A DNA stretch of 64,000 nucleotides, taken from NCBI GenBank assembly GCA_035772405.1, contig JAYKKM010000142.1, forward strand, positions 326,001 to 390,000. Direction: 5' to 3'. Origin of the DNA: Chrysogorgia sp. JL179-B06 (Eukaryota > Cnidaria > Anthozoa > Scleralcyonacea > Chrysogorgiidae). Below are positions 12,085 through 23,809 of this stretch, in pieces; position 1 is the stretch's first letter, and every line of letters begins with the position of its first letter. A model generated the notes under the pieces. It had not been told where the DNA came from. It made no database searches and worked only from the letters and a program-made list of their open reading frames with translations. The translations under genes and the position numbers were made by a program.

Positions 12085-12661
12085 CATGGATAGTAAATAG
12101 ACTGGATAGGAAACTGGATGGCGTCAGCGTGAAAACCTAGTTGAAATTCGTGATGTCACGAAGATGTCACGAGTACACAGATTTTTGCTGAGTTTCTCGT
12201 CGACTTCTCCATATTTTCGTATTCAAGTAGCTATATTGAGATTCCAAAATGTTTCATCGTCTTACAAACCTGCCTAAGCCACGACCAAATGATCGAGGTA
12301 AATGTTGTTCGTCTTTGTTTCAGCTGTTTTCGTTTTGTGGTGAAGAAACTGGCGTCGCAAAACTACCGTTGTTTTAGTTGAAATTTGGGACGCGTTTTTC
12401 ACCGTCTAAAGTTGGATCTTTTCGCCTAAAATGAGTAATGGTAGTCGGATATTCCATCGTAAAGTGGCATTGTGATATTTTTTGGTAGTTTGACTATCAT
12501 TTTTAGCTGTATTATTGCTAAACGTTGCGATTTATGGTGATTTTGTGACATCACGATTTGCAACTAGGTTTTCACGCGACCAACTGGTGCCTAAACCAAT
12601 CAGCATGCTGGAAACGTCGCACGTGATCTTAGTTTCCTATCCAGTCTATTTACTATCCATG
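12085..12661. mobile_element. Inverted-repeat element with GTGGAAC duplication and exon-like interior
   Basis: The ends CATGGATAGTAAATAGACTG and CAGTCTATTTACTATCCATG are perfect complements. GTGGAAC flanks both sides (12078-12084 and 12662-12668). A second inverted segment, GTGAAAACCTAGTTG, pairs internally with CAACTAGGTTTTCACG. Between the arms at 12249-12297 lies ATG plus 16 codons (MFHRLTNLPKPRPNDRG) ending at a donor-like GTAAAT, which could be a captured first exon or chance. Confidence 0.75.
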
Positions 12662-13133
12662 GTGGAACATTGCTGTCTCCTTTCGCATGTGTTAATACTG
12701 ATTTAATAAAGTTATAAAGTTCAAAAGCATTTCTTATTTTTTCTGTCGCAAGACCTACAAACCTGCTCGGAGAAAGTTTCACTGCGTAGTAATGGAAAGC
12801 CGATTGATTCACAAGCCTCAGCCAGAATCAACTCTGTGCTCCTATGTCTACATGATTGCTTGAATAAATTTTCAAAATAATTCTTGTTTTCAACCAGATG
12901 CAGTCAAGCTTTTTACGGAGTTTCAGACATGGATATTTCACGATTCGGCCCGAAGTGAAATGTTTTAATCATTGAGGAAAGCCCGCTAGTCGCTGATTGG
13001 TTGCTTTTGACAGTTCTTCATGTGGGCGGAAATCCAAAAACATGGGTCTTTTGTGCAGGCGTTCCCTCCCCTCCCCACTTCGCCTTTCCGCTTTACCCCT
13101 CCCCCTAACGCCGCCACGCAGGCTAATTGTTTT
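12662..13133. other. Unassigned sequence
   Basis: No gene recognised. It contains pyrimidine-rich stretches (13060-13110) next to the inverted repeat at 13134. Confidence 0.35.
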
Positions 13134-13310
13134 AATAGAAACTCTCTCTCTCTCCTCCGCAGAGGCTTCTCTTTTGTTTGATTCCGTGGGAGGCGAAGGC
13201 GCGCGACATGGAAGGCGCGGGCTGGCCAGCGGGCACGGGCAATACTAAAGCGCGCAGGGAACGATCAAACAAAAGAGAAGCCCTGCGGAGGAGAGAGAAT
13301 AGAAACTAAC
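13134..13310. repeat. Inverted repeat with CTCCTCCGCAG motif
   Basis: TAGAAACTCTCTCTCTCTCC through CGCAGAGGCTTCTCTTTTG and its partner CAAAAGAGAAGCCCTGCGGA through GAGAATAGAAACTA form arms of about 45 bp around an 85-bp GC-rich loop. The core CTCCTCCGCAGGC is shared with the ends of the element at 39684-40846, suggesting related termini. Confidence 0.65.
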
Positions 13311-13756
13311 TTATTTTTTTCAAAATTATTTTAAAAAACGAGACATAGCAACATTGCTCATTCATTTCTTGAACCTTTTAGGTGCGAAGTCCAATAATAT
13401 TTGAACTATTGAGAAGCAATCGAAATGACATCCAACAAATCTGTTCAGAAAAAATTCTTTCCACCGAAGCAACCTTTGGAACTTATTTACTTATTTTATA
13501 TGTCTACTTGTAAACTGCTCATGTAAATTCCTTTTGTGTTTTTGAGAAATTCGAATAACATGAAGTGTAAAGTTGTATAGATTGTTAATTGTCTTTCTGG
13601 CAAAACTCTTAGAGACATAAGATCTAAGTTGAAAGCAATATACATTTTAAAGGACATTGACAACAAATAATAATCGAAGTATATAAGTATAGTAAATTGT
13701 TATATGAATATAGTAAATTGTTTTCTACTCAAGCTTTTTTAATGCAAACTCAGAAA

Positions 13757-13848
13757 AACAATTCTGAGCCCCAGACTGGAATCGAACCCACAACCTTCAT
13801 GATCTCCGGTTAGACTCTCATAACCATTGAGTTAACAGAACTCAGACT
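13757..13848 (-). repeat. tRNA-like SINE head, minus strand
   Basis: Read on the minus strand it gives TAACTCAATGGTTATGAGAG (A-box-like), then GGTTGTGGGTTCGATTCCAG (B box GGTTCGATTCC). It resembles a tRNA, but the acceptor stem is not clean and the flanks repeat TCTGAG/CTCAGA, so I read it as a SINE or tRNA pseudogene. Confidence 0.5.
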
Positions 13849-13852
13849 TTAA

Positions 13853-14262
13853 AGTGTCTATGAAGTGAAAAAATCGCTAGCCCATTTATTTTGCTCGAAC
13901 GAACAAAGTTGCACGGCAGGATCGTTCACTGAAAATTTCAAGTGAATCTGCTGCAGAGTCTTCGAGCTATCAACTCTCAAAGTTTGTCCATATGACAAAT
14001 GGGTATATGACGTATGCAGGTGGATCATTAATGTTCAAATCCATTGTTCTTATGCATAGTAAATACACATGCATACGTCACAAGACAATGAACCGTGCGT
14101 TTCAGATTTCACCAAAAACATTTAGCCATGCCAAACTTTGAGAGTTGATAGCTCGAAGACTATGCAGCAGATTCACTTGAAATTTTCAGTGTACGCTCGT
14201 GCCGTGCTACTTTGTCTGTTAAAACAAAAAAAAGCTAGCGAATTTTTCACTTCATAGACACT
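13853..14262. mobile_element. TTAA-target MITE with long inverted repeats
   Basis: The ends AGTGTCTATGAAGTGAAAAA and its complement lie next to TTAA at 13849-13852 and 14263-14266. Arms of about 150 bp include CTGAAAATTTCAAGTGAATC and GAGCTATCAACTCTCAAAG. A TTAA duplication is the piggyBac hallmark. No protein is encoded. Confidence 0.75.
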
Positions 14263-15718
14263 TTAATAACCAAGTTGCAATTCACATTTAATATATATCA
14301 GATAAAAGATTTACAGACATAGGGGCTGCTATACTATACGGGACACAGAATATTACATCATTGAAATGTTGAGTTTAAAAGTAGGGTTGGTTAGTATTCC
14401 TTTATTTCAGGGTTAGGACTAGAGTTTTTGTAAAGCTTCTGAATCCCGAGAAAATAAATCTGTCTATTGTGTGTTCGGTACACGAAGTCGCCACATATCG
14501 AGACTGCAGATTTGGTAGTACGTATGTCGCACGTACGAACTAGTACACTACCGGAGATAGAAGGTTGCGCTCAGAAACATTTTTCCGAGTTTGCGTTAAA
14601 GCTAGAGTAGCAAACAATACACTAATGTGCACACGATATCGTTTCCGAGCGTTTATCATTTTCACAGCGCGTTCACACGAAAACGACTTCAATTAACGCA
14701 AGCGTTTTCAAAACTGAGAACGATATCTGATAACCGTTTTCGTTATTGAAAACTCTTCGAGCTTGGTTCTTTAATCCTTGATTGTTAAAATTTTATGGAA
14801 TTGTGTAACAAGCGAAGACCGTATTTGTGTGGAAAATAAATGATAATAAGAGGCTACATTCCCGCCATAAGAGATGTGATTTCTGTGGAGACAAAAATGG
14901 CAACAAGTTTCCATATAATGGTAACGTATTCCTGTGTACCGTATATGACTAGATAATCAAAACGACGATTGTGTGCACATAGTCCGAGCATTATATCAAG
15001 AGTTATCGAGGTCTGGTTAACTCTTGATATCATACGTAAGCGGCGTAAGCCGAATCCTGCAAGCGAAGTTTGGTGACTGGTTTTTTTTGAGTTTTTATTA
15101 GATTTATCACTCTTTGGTGAACGGAATACCCCAACAGGCTAGAAGCCCAATTGATAGGGTTCCGAGGGCCTACGATTTAAGGTCGTTATCCTAGAAGACC
15201 TTACCATTTACTGATTTCTCCTCGACTATTTTTAAGACCCTTGTCTCCCAGCTCTATATAAAAGCTTGTTTCTTGTTTTCTTGCCTCCGCATAAAAAAAG
15301 TATGGATTTTCAGTTGCTTAGAGATACACCTCGAAGAGATTATGGCAACATTTTGGTACTTTCACTGTCTTTGTCTGCTATTAATTTGGAAATATCATCT
15401 TCGTATCTATTCTAAATATTTCGTATCCTAAATATTTTTCGTATTCAATTTTCGCGGCTTTGGGGTAGTTACGTCATCGGCGTGCAATAACTTCGTATTC
15501 GGTGGAAATGACATCACAGATGCCGGACATTGAAAATTAACTGGAGATTGTTGAACAATAAAAAATTGAGCATGACGTTTGAATATATAATAAGTAGTTT
15601 GACGCTATGCTCGAAAAACAATTTAAAAGTTGAATGAACCCATCTAAAAACAAGCTCTTACTTGGCCGTAGTTTTGAAAATGATCATGACGTCATGTGCT
15701 GGTATAGTTAACAAATAA
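14263..15718. other. Gene-free stretch with one small hairpin
   Basis: No exon seen. At 14993-15030 ATATCAAGAGTTA and TAACTCTTGATAT form a 13-bp-arm hairpin. Around 14630-14760 there are weak repeats of CGTTTTC/GATATCG that may be the remnant of an inverted-repeat element. Confidence 0.4.
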
Positions 15719-15890
15719 ATTACATTTTTCCGTGCGTGTGTACTGTAATAGATGCACAGATGACGTCATAGCGTGTAAAGAACAAAAAAGTATGGCACGA
15801 GCCGCCGGGGCGAGTACCGTGACTTGTTATTTACACGCTATGACGTCTTCTGTTCATCTATTACAGTACACACGCACGGAAAAATGTAAT
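15719..15890. mobile_element. 172-bp near-perfect hairpin element
   Basis: The left arm starts ATTACATTTTTCCGTGCGTG and the right arm ends CACGCACGGAAAAATGTAAT. The arms are about 55-60 bp and differ at only a few positions (GATGCACAGATGACGTC against GACGTCTTCTGTTCATC). The loop of about 50 bp includes GCCGCCGGGGCGAG. It looks young or under constraint. Confidence 0.7.
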
Positions 15891-16615
15891 CTATGTGTTT
15901 TATACATCAAATACTAAATTTTCCGAACTTTAAATCGTCAAGTGGTTAAAAAATTATCAACAAATGTAAATCATGTTTAATTACGTCATTAGTGATCTAT
16001 ACAAATAACGTGACCTGATTGGTTAACGAAAGAAACAACAGTTCTGATTGGCTAATACTTCAAGCTGCTAGGTCACGACTCTGTGACGTTAACTGTGTAT
16101 CTATACTGTACTGCCCAGTTTTGGTTGTAATAGCGATCACAAAAATATCGCTGAGAAGAAGCTTAATTCTTTGAATTTCCACCAACGCTGACCACTTTAT
16201 ACAACAGCAGATGACGTCACAGGCCATAATTGGCAGAAGAACCGTAATTATTTTGACAACCTCAAACGTGTGGTGAGACAGAGATCATAAATAAACTAGT
16301 GGGGGCATCAATCTTCATTTCAGTCGATGCTGGGTAACCAAATGAACGCTGTCACTTTAAAACTCGTTGCGCGGGCCCTGTTTTTGCGTTCCTTTTTCAC
16401 TAACTATTGTTCATTGGACCATTTTCTGCTGAGTAAAAGGTCAAAATGATTGCTTTAATAATATAAAATTACCCTCCAATTAATCCAAAATGGGGCAGGA
16501 GGCAGAAAAATTATGATCATAAATAATGAAAAGCCATATTTTTTAGTCCATCTTATTGAATTTAATATTAACCAAACCTTTGAATTTAATAACTATAACT
16601 TCCAACGTATGCATT
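15891..16615. other. Unassigned sequence
   Basis: No gene, RNA or element boundary recognised in this interval. Confidence 0.35.
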
Positions 16616-16724
16616 CAGTGGCGGATATTCACGTTTTAAGGTGGTGGGGCAAAGCCTCCCAAAATGTCCGACAAGTTTGGTTGCTAAGTAACAAATTTTA
16701 TTTGAAAATTTCCGACAAATTGGC

Positions 16725-16768
<44 letters not shown>

Positions 16769-16863
16769 GAAAGTATACAATGTGCCCTACCGGCTATCAC
16801 CATATGGCTTTATGGTAACTGTGGACTTGGGACCCACTATGTACGGCTCGCCACTATGTACGG

Positions 16864-16897
<34 letters not shown>

Positions 16898-16976
16898 TTT
16901 ATTTGAAAATTTCCGGCAAATTTGACGAAAGGTGGGGGGGCGGCTGCCCCCCATCCCACCACAATTTCCGCCACTG
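16616..16976. mobile_element. hAT-type MITE containing two (TA)n arrays
   Basis: Ends CAGTGGCGGA and TCCGCCACTG are exact complements. TATGCATT flanks both sides (16608-16615, 16977-16984). The subterminal phrase AAATTTTATTTGAAAATTTCC appears in direct orientation on both sides of the (TA)n arrays at 16728-16765 and 16865-16894, suggesting an internal duplication. Confidence 0.85.
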
Positions 16977-17179
16977 TATGCATTAGCAATTGCGATTCTA
17001 CGGCATGGTTCGACAGCCCAACGTAAACAATTCAAAAGCTCAACACAACAATAGGTTTTTCTAAACAGATTCTAAATTAACAATTCTTTTATAAACTGGA
17101 TGACTGCTAAAAAGAACTTAAGCCTACTAAATGGACCAGAAGACGGCCTGGAACCAAGAGGTTTACCTTCTAGTAATAG

Positions 17180-17577
17180 GGTGATCTTTAAAATAAGGTT
17201 TCCGCGGAAAGACTGAAAACTAGTTGCTCAATGGTTAATGTGAGGGTTAGTATAGGTTTGATTTTGGGTTAGGGTTATTTTTCAAACCTTTATACTAAAC
17301 CTCACCCTGATATTAAAGCCCCTCACAGAGGAGCAAGTTTTTCTATGACAAGTTTTCTGTGAGAAGTTTTATTTGCTCATTGCTCGTGTGTACGTACATG
17401 GTACGTACAACCAGTGAGCTCTATATATATATATCTGCTCTATATATATATATATATAATTATATATATATCTATACCTACGCGGTTTATATATAAGAAA
17501 TTGACGTACAAACCGCGCAGGGGACTGAAACTGACGTGCAAAGTCGGCCATCTTTGGTTTCAGTTTAGCCCAGTGAG

Positions 17578-17633
<56 letters not shown>

Positions 17634-17717
17634 GTGTAGGTTTTGGTCTACGAAATGCAAAGAGTGCTCAACAACATATAGTTAGAGCAAATAGATTTTC
17701 GCTTACCTCAAAACTGG

Positions 17718-17786
<69 letters not shown>

Positions 17787-18262
17787 GAGAGCAGAGAAGG
17801 GGGTTCATTTTTTCTCACTGCGTACAACAAGTTGTCTTTGACAATTGTGGTTATCAGCCAACAATACAATTGTACAGCGGACCACGACAAAAAAGCGTCT
17901 ACAAGCATGCGCAACAACAATAGACCGCTGACCGGCATGCAGTTTCTCAAAAACTTGTCAAGTTTTCTTTGTTGACCGTACAGACGAACAAGTTTTGTAC
18001 TTTGTCAAGTTTTTCTATGACAAGGGCACTTGTTGAAAAGCTAGGCTGCTAGCTTTTCAACAAGTGCACTTGTCATAGAAAAACTTACAAGTTTTCGTAT
18101 ACACACGAGCAAATAAAACTTCTCATAGAAAACTTGTCACAGAAAAACTTGCTCGTCTTGGCTTAACCCTCATACTAACCTTCCTGCTAACCATTGAGCA
18201 ACTAGTTTTCAGTTCAGTTTCCGTGGAAACCTTATTTTAAAATATATATTCTAGCGATCACC
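17180..18262. mobile_element. 1.08-kb inverted-repeat element filled with (TA)n arrays
   Basis: The ends GGTGATC and GATCACC pair, followed by AAAATAAGGTTTCCGCGGAA against TTCCGTGGAAACCTTATTTT, then CTAGTTGCTCAATGGTTA against TAACCATTGAGCAACTAG and GAGCAAGTTTTTCTATGACA and its complement. Three (TA)n blocks lie inside (17421-17475, 17579-17632, 17722-17783). A second palindrome sits near 18025-18085 (CACTTGTTGAAAAGCTAG). No coding capacity; translated TYR-ILE strings here are microsatellite. Confidence 0.7.
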
Positions 18263-18439
18263 TTCCAATAAGCCCCAGTTACCCAAAATGGCGGCTTTCA
18301 ATTGGTTACCAAATTTTATCCCCAAGTGCGTGAGGTGGTTTGGGTAAAAAACCGAGTACAGTAAACCGATATTTTACCTGTCATACAAACACAGTTAGAA
18401 AACACGCAAGACTTCAATTTCAAATACACGGCCTTTAGT

Positions 18440-18670
18440 TGTTTTTGCGCCGATGTGGTGGTCATCACTTGCTCTACCTTACGCAACATTCTCGGCTCCG
18501 ATGGCGAACTACTGGCTTGGATGGTGAGATATCTTCTAGCTGGCAGTGATAATTCTCTCGCATTTCTCTTCCACCATAGAAATTGGTCATCGTCTCCTTC
18601 GATGATAAGGAATGCCGCTATATATAATTCAATCTCTTTGGACAGACGATCACGCGGGGATACCGCTGCC
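18440..18670 (-). pseudogene. hAT transposase dimerisation-domain fragment
   Basis: The minus strand reads EIELYIAAFLIIEGDDDQFL then WWKRNARELSLPARRYLTIQ and ASSSPSEPRM. This is the C-terminal hAT dimerisation block (WW...L..LAR.YL.I.A.S.PSER). Arg replaces Phe/Val after PSE, and the usual S.AG stretch is lost. The rest of the transposase is absent, so it is a fragment. Confidence 0.65.
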
Positions 18671-18845
18671 GACGTTTTTAAGCTCGTTAACCACTGAGTT
18701 TTGAGTTTATTTGCAAAGGCATGAGTGACAGCTGACAAGATCCAATCTCGTACCGCAGAGCCTGGCCTGTGATTGTGACAATATCGTGAAGCTCTGATGC
18801 TTTATTTTGGGAGGTTAGGGTTAAAATGAACTTGAAGGTGGGAGC

Positions 18846-18847
<2 letters not shown>

Positions 18848-18879
<32 letters not shown>

Positions 18880-20200
18880 GAAACTTTATTTAAATCTTTT
18901 GTTATATATACAATTATAAATCTCGCTCAATGAGGTAATTTACAACTTGAACCACTATAAACTATCAATTAAAGACTATTCAAATGAAAATATGAATATA
19001 TACCGATACGTCTATTTTAAAAGTTCATTAATTCAGGATTTGTCCATTCTTTGTTTCTACAGCAGAAAATATAATATGTTAGTTCTAATGGCGATAGATG
19101 TTATTTTTTTAATGCAGTAGTTTTGGTGTTTCTTATCAAGACCTACATTACTGAACATCTTTAGAAAAGTAGAGCATTCTTTTGAGAAAATATCGAGAGA
19201 ACTAATCGAGAGATTTACAAATTTTACATTTTTATATTGTTCTTTTTGTTGTCTAACAACGTCTATGTATTTAGCTTTTTTGCGTTCAACGTTGTTTTAG
19301 AGGTTTGATTCAAATCCGACAGTAAGTTCAAGGATATAGAGTCATTAGAAATAGATAAAAGCAAATCTGGACGATGCGTCTCACCTTATTATTGATGGAC
19401 TTTTGTATCCGGGAAGATCAACGAAGAGATTAGAGTTGTTGACAGGTTGTATAGTGTTTTTGCGAGAAAGTTGAGGACAGAGTCGTATCTCCATGTAAAC
19501 CGCGGAAGGTTACGATTGACATCCTGCAACCACATGTAAGAGCGTTTCAGGGTTTAAACAAAAGGAACAATCCGAGGTTGATGATATACCCCATCTGGTA
19601 AGGTTTTTGCGCGTAGGAAGAGAGTTATTAATGTAACGAATGGTAAAGTTATAAATGTTTTTTGGTAAGTTAGATTGAGATTTGGACCAGATGCTATTGA
19701 GTTGTGACAATGAGTATTATTACTGCCAAACCACCTGGTTATATATCCAATTGGATAACCAGGTGGTTTTGCAGTTTGTTTTCTTGTCCAGAGTTGAAAT
19801 CTTTAAGTACTTCCTTTGTATAGATTTAAACATCGTACTGAATATTAGTGTTGTTACATGTTGACTTCCATAGATCTTTTATTGAATCATTAGGAGATGT
19901 TTTTAAAGCTTTACGAATAACTATTTGACACTGGGTGAATTTGACAGACGGAGGGTATAGATACCTAGACCAAATTTGTTTTGGTCCTGATACTAGTATT
20001 TCAAGCCATTTACGGATGTATTTGTTTACTATTGAATCCATGTTTTCAGTGACCGATGTTTTAGACAAGGAAGCAACGGCAAAATGCCAGGATCATTTGG
20101 ATAACACGTAGCGACTGAAAAGTAGAAGTTTGTTTTTAGGATGTAGAGGTTTAAGATCAATGTCAAACATCAGTTCTTCAGTGAGAGAGATCAGCTCAGA
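18848..20200 (-). mobile_element. LINE 3' portion, minus strand, with (TTA)n tail
   Basis: Read on the minus strand the fragment contains TEELMFDIDLKPLHPKNKL (about 20180), SVTENMDSIVNKYIRKWLE (20068 onward), PSVKFTQCQIV, then LPKNIYNFTIRYINNSLPTR with CSFCLNPETLLHVVAGC, a Cys/His zinc-ribbon-like C-terminal domain of non-LTR elements (19710-19510), then RFTWRYDSVLNFLAKTL. It ends at a (TAA)n microsatellite, 18848-18878 on the + strand, which is the element's 3' tail. Stops and frameshifts interrupt it. The 5' boundary is uncertain, and the polymerase core is missing. Confidence 0.65.
19728..19769. repeat. Hairpin from local inverted duplication inside the LINE
   Basis: AACCACCTGGTTAT and ATAACCAGGTGGTT are perfect 14-nt arms around 14 nt. 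The left arm on the minus strand appears foreign to the coding frame, while the right arm fits the LINE's coding sequence (NKLQNHLVIQ), so one arm was probably copied from the other. Confidence 0.6.
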
Positions 20201-20734
20201 TTCTCACTCCAGAGAGAGCAAATCCTATTCGGAAATTTCCACGGCAATGCACTCCTGCCGCAAAAAAATATCAAGGAAGAAAGCTCTATTTGCCGATGAA
20301 CATACTAGTGTCAAAGATGCGGCTTTTCCAAGTTTTCGCTGAAAAGGTTTTTCGATAAACCTCGCGTCTGTAACATACTCTACAGATCCATATACAATAC
20401 GATATATACCACTGAAAATATCGTCCATACTCAGTGGTCAATATAGTCGCCAATAGAGCACGCTGTTATTCCCATTGACTTGAGCTCTGATATCTCGTCG
20501 GCAATGATACTAGCTTTTTAAAAGAACTATGACCAGAACATATGCAGTGTGAAGAATACCAGCGACTGAAATATCAAACTCTTCGATCCCAAATCCTGTG
20601 TGCACCACAGCGATTTTAATACATCTTTCTTCGTAAACAAGTTCTGTACTTCTGTGCCATGACGCGCAATAATGAATAATTAGGATATCTGTCATTTCCA
20701 ACCAATTAATCACATTCGACAAAACAGTGGACTT
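20201..20734. other. Unassigned sequence upstream of the LINE fragment
   Basis: Short open frames exist on the minus strand, but none shows a recognisable motif. It could be an unrecognised part of the LINE or flank. Confidence 0.3.
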
Positions 20735-20924
20735 CGTGCACCTCGCGCGCGTTTTCCGCCTAAAACGTGTGTTATAAGAAACTGTTCTGCTCGTGCCTTC
20801 GCCACCTTTGACGAATACTCGCTTTCGAACTGTCGCAAATCTACTCCGTTGAAGTTTGTTGACATATGGGGTCCCCAACAGTTGAAATATCACACATGCG
20901 CAGAACGGACTGGACTGCACCTTT
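20735..20924. repeat. Partial copy of the MITE family at 36163-36483
   Basis: CGAATACTCGCTTTCGAACTG, TTGAAATATCACACATGCGC and AGAACGGACTGGACTGCACC closely match 36370-36483. Only the right half is present; the end sequence ACTGCACCTTTA corresponds to the family's TTAAAGGTGC terminus. Confidence 0.65.
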
Positions 20925-22281
20925 ATGAACTTTCCACTAGGTGCGCCAACAATCAGTCATACAGGTGTCAGCGGTATTTAGGATAGAAACTCATTAGGCG
21001 GGGGGTTAGGGTTAGGATCTAAGTTGTTTTGGGATTAGCAGTTCTATGATGTATTGATAGATATAGCGGAGCCCTTCATGGCCACAGGGGTGTGACACCC
21101 CCCAAAAATACTAAAAACAGCAATTAGCAGGGCAAATGGCTAATCAAAGATCTTGCAGCGCAGCGCAGTCGGAGGCTAGGAGAGAAGCTACTTAAGGTAA
21201 TCTACCTATGAGCTTCATCTACACGAGATTTTACAAACGGGTGTAGCCTGAAGTGTTAGCCAACCCCTAAACCCTTGCCACGCGACAATCTCGTCCCCAG
21301 AGCCTGCGCAGGCTCTGGTTGGTTCCCCGACCATTCTGTCAGTACTAGGCGCAAAAATGGCGGCACTTGGTAGGAGGCAGCAGGTATGCTTGAATTCATT
21401 TGAAATACGCTCGCTGTAGAATTAGATGAAAAAGTTTGCTCAAATTGCTTCTAAGAGCTTCTAGATTTCAAAATTTTCCGGGGGAGGACCCCCGCGCCCC
21501 CTAAAAATTCGGTCACTGATTACCTGCTTGTCGACTTTAGCCCGCCCCCCCTCCAACTTTAAATGCGTTCCTACGCCTCTGATTCCAGACAAATAATGCA
21601 TGTATGATTATACTTTTATCACGTTTATGCACGATCAATGATCAATTCTGTATGTTATAAGAATTAAACGAATCAACAAAAGTGACCTTAGTCCGCGCAC
21701 GCAGCGGTTGTGCAGTTGTTCATGCGCGTACTGTGCTTTAGGAAACCGGAAAGTAGTTGTGTTTGAGATCACACAGATTCATGGTGCAGCTGAATGCCTA
21801 TTTTCGTGGTCTTGCTATAAATTAATATCTATTTTTAACTCTATGTATTGCCAGTTTGCCATCACATACCAGACTGACAATAGGAATTTAGTTCAAATGC
21901 ATGTAGATTGAGGCAGGCTTCCATTTATACATTTCTGTAAATTTTACCTACGGAGCTGCAGGGCATCAAAGATTTTAGAAGGGCAATTTTACCGTACACC
22001 TCCCCTCCCCCCCACCCCAACGAAAAAGGGCAAGTTTCGCCCCTGCATGGTCATAGTCGAAACGTTAGTATTTCGTTTAGAAAAATCTCGGAAGTTCACC
22101 ACCTTTTCGCTTTCTTAAATAGTTTCTTATAGGGTCAATAAACCTATAGCTATCCGTCCCGCAGATATTTGCAGGCCCAACCGATAATGAAATTGGGGCA
22201 TGGCTTACAATTAAACAAAGAATATATGTTAGAACCTTAATTATTTTACAAAATGCATTATATATTGGTGAACCTACTGTT
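20925..22281. other. Gene-free stretch with palindrome
   Basis: A perfect 22-bp palindrome CCAGAGCCTGCGCAGGCTCTGG lies at 21297-21318. CCGGGGGAGGACCCCCGCGC near 21479 is a GC-rich hairpin common at transposon ends. No gene was recognised; a minus-strand open frame over 22077-22331 has no motif I know. Confidence 0.4.
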
Positions 22282-22446
22282 ATTAAAGAAATACCTAATG
22301 GTTTCCGTGTTTGGATACTGGAGCTGAACACCGTAAAACACGAGCCGCCGTTGGCGAGTGTTTTTTAGCTTTTCGAAAGTCCAGTAACTTCTCAAGTGTT
22401 TGGATCACAGTATCCAAACACGGAAAAACAATTAGGTATTTATTTT
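22282..22446. mobile_element. Short fold-back MITE
   Basis: AATACCTAATGGTTTCCGTG followed by TTTGGATACTG pairs with CAGTATCCAAACACGGAAAA followed by ACAATTAGGTATT. Arms of about 37 bp flank a loop of about 90 bp. Confidence 0.65.
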
Positions 22447-23733
22447 ATAAATTCTAAGTTTATAAACAGCTTTTTACGAAGGGTAGATCGCGATATAATA
22501 GACACTATTGGACAGCTATGTTATGTATTTAGACTCCGTAATTCAAAATCTGTTTTCAGAATTGAAAACAGTTAAATATTGACCGAGATAACGACATACA
22601 GTACAAACCAGCATCTTTCTAAAGGGCGTGCGAGGTCTGGAGACCATGGATAGGGAAAATCCCGCAGGGGGGTTAGGATGAAAGGGGTAGGAAGTCACGC
22701 TAAGCTAACCGGGGTTTAGGCTTGTGATTGGGGCTTGCATTGAGATTTACGATATATAAATATATATAATAATATATACGATCAGTAAATTTAAAGTGGT
22801 TTTACATTTTAGTGAGGGAACACCGACTTTTTCACTTGACTTTATGGTAATATAACTAGTGCTTGTATTAACAGCATGACTGCAATGCAGCTACCTTTGA
22901 ATGCAAAGTACGTCGATCTCATGTGTTCTCCCATCCTATACTAGTTAATATAATGGTTGACGTTCGGTGGAACTTCGCCGGCCCAAACTGAGGAAGTGAA
23001 GTATGGCAATTAAAGAGTTTCCTTTGAGTTGATGACTGTTGTACAAGCCTTTATTATCGCATCTAACCATCAATGGTTAATAACAGATTGTGGTTCTATT
23101 GCAAATATTCAAAGTATGAATTGAGGTCAGAGTTTAGCTAAAACACGGTTATCATTTTGAATCGTAGAGGTATACAAGTTGACGACTTTCAACAATCATA
23201 AACAGTTTTGCCGTTTATTGCGATGCAAAGTTTCTGGATAAATGCAGCACACAAGGTGAATATTAAACATTGCGGCGAAACCTGAGCTCTACAATGGCAG
23301 TTGTGTTCTGTCTGGTGGCTCCCCACTGAGTATATAGTTTAATACATAAGTTTTCAACATGCAGCGTTCAACTTGTCTGGATTGAGCAAACAAAAAGTAT
23401 TTTAATAGATATAAGACCTGTTGAAAACCCCTTTTTCGTTATATACTATCTTGAGAGAAATTTCTCGAATTTTACTGAATTGCGTGTCACCTCTTTGTTT
23501 CCGTCCCAGCGAAGTGTGGTCCACTGTCACTCAAGGATCCTGTTACAGAACAATCGACTATTTTGTATGAAACCCGAGAGGAATGTTTCTCTTGCATGTG
23601 GGTTCTGTTCGCATGAGTTAGTTCTGCTAAGTGGTTACCAGAAGTTCTAACCGACCTGGTTTCATTTCTCTCCGCGCAAAGCTGTGAACAAACTCTGTGG
23701 TTAGCCCTAGTTATTGACAAAAGGGTTGATAAG
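22447..23733 (+). other. Collagen upstream region with a dispersed-repeat copy
   Basis: 22465-22680 is the third copy of the repeat also at 7965 and 24983 (CTTTTTACGAAGGGTAGATC; CTGTTTTCAGAATTGAAAAC). The stretch 23000-23733 should hold the collagen promoter and 5' UTR; I could not identify a convincing TATA box or start site. Confidence 0.4.
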
Positions 23734-23809
23734 ATGGAGTTTAGACTGAACCTAGCGATTCTTCTGGTTATTGCGCTGTCTGTCAGATGGGCACAGTCGC
23801 AAGATGAAG
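23734..23809 (+). CDS. Collagen exon 1: signal peptide
   Basis: Reads MEFRLNLAILLVIALSVRWA then QSQDEG. A short basic start, a hydrophobic core LAILLVIAL and a small-residue cleavage context (WAQS/QD) make a classical secretory signal. The exon ends in phase 1 at donor GTAAGG. The ATG has purine context AAGATGG and is the only one that gives a signal peptide. Confidence 0.85.

Noticed and set aside
12997..13248. Open frame over the CTCCTCCGCAG inverted repeat
   Set aside because: Composition follows the pyrimidine-rich repeat; no domain.
17414..17722. Open frames with alternating Tyr-Ile
   Set aside because: They are translations of (TA)n microsatellites.
20510..20920. 136-residue minus-strand frame
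   Set aside because: Half of it is the repeat shared with 36163-36483; no motif.
22077..22331. Minus-strand frame ending GPANICGTDSYRFIDP and onward
   Set aside because: It looks protein-like in places, but I recognise no family and it runs into a MITE arm.
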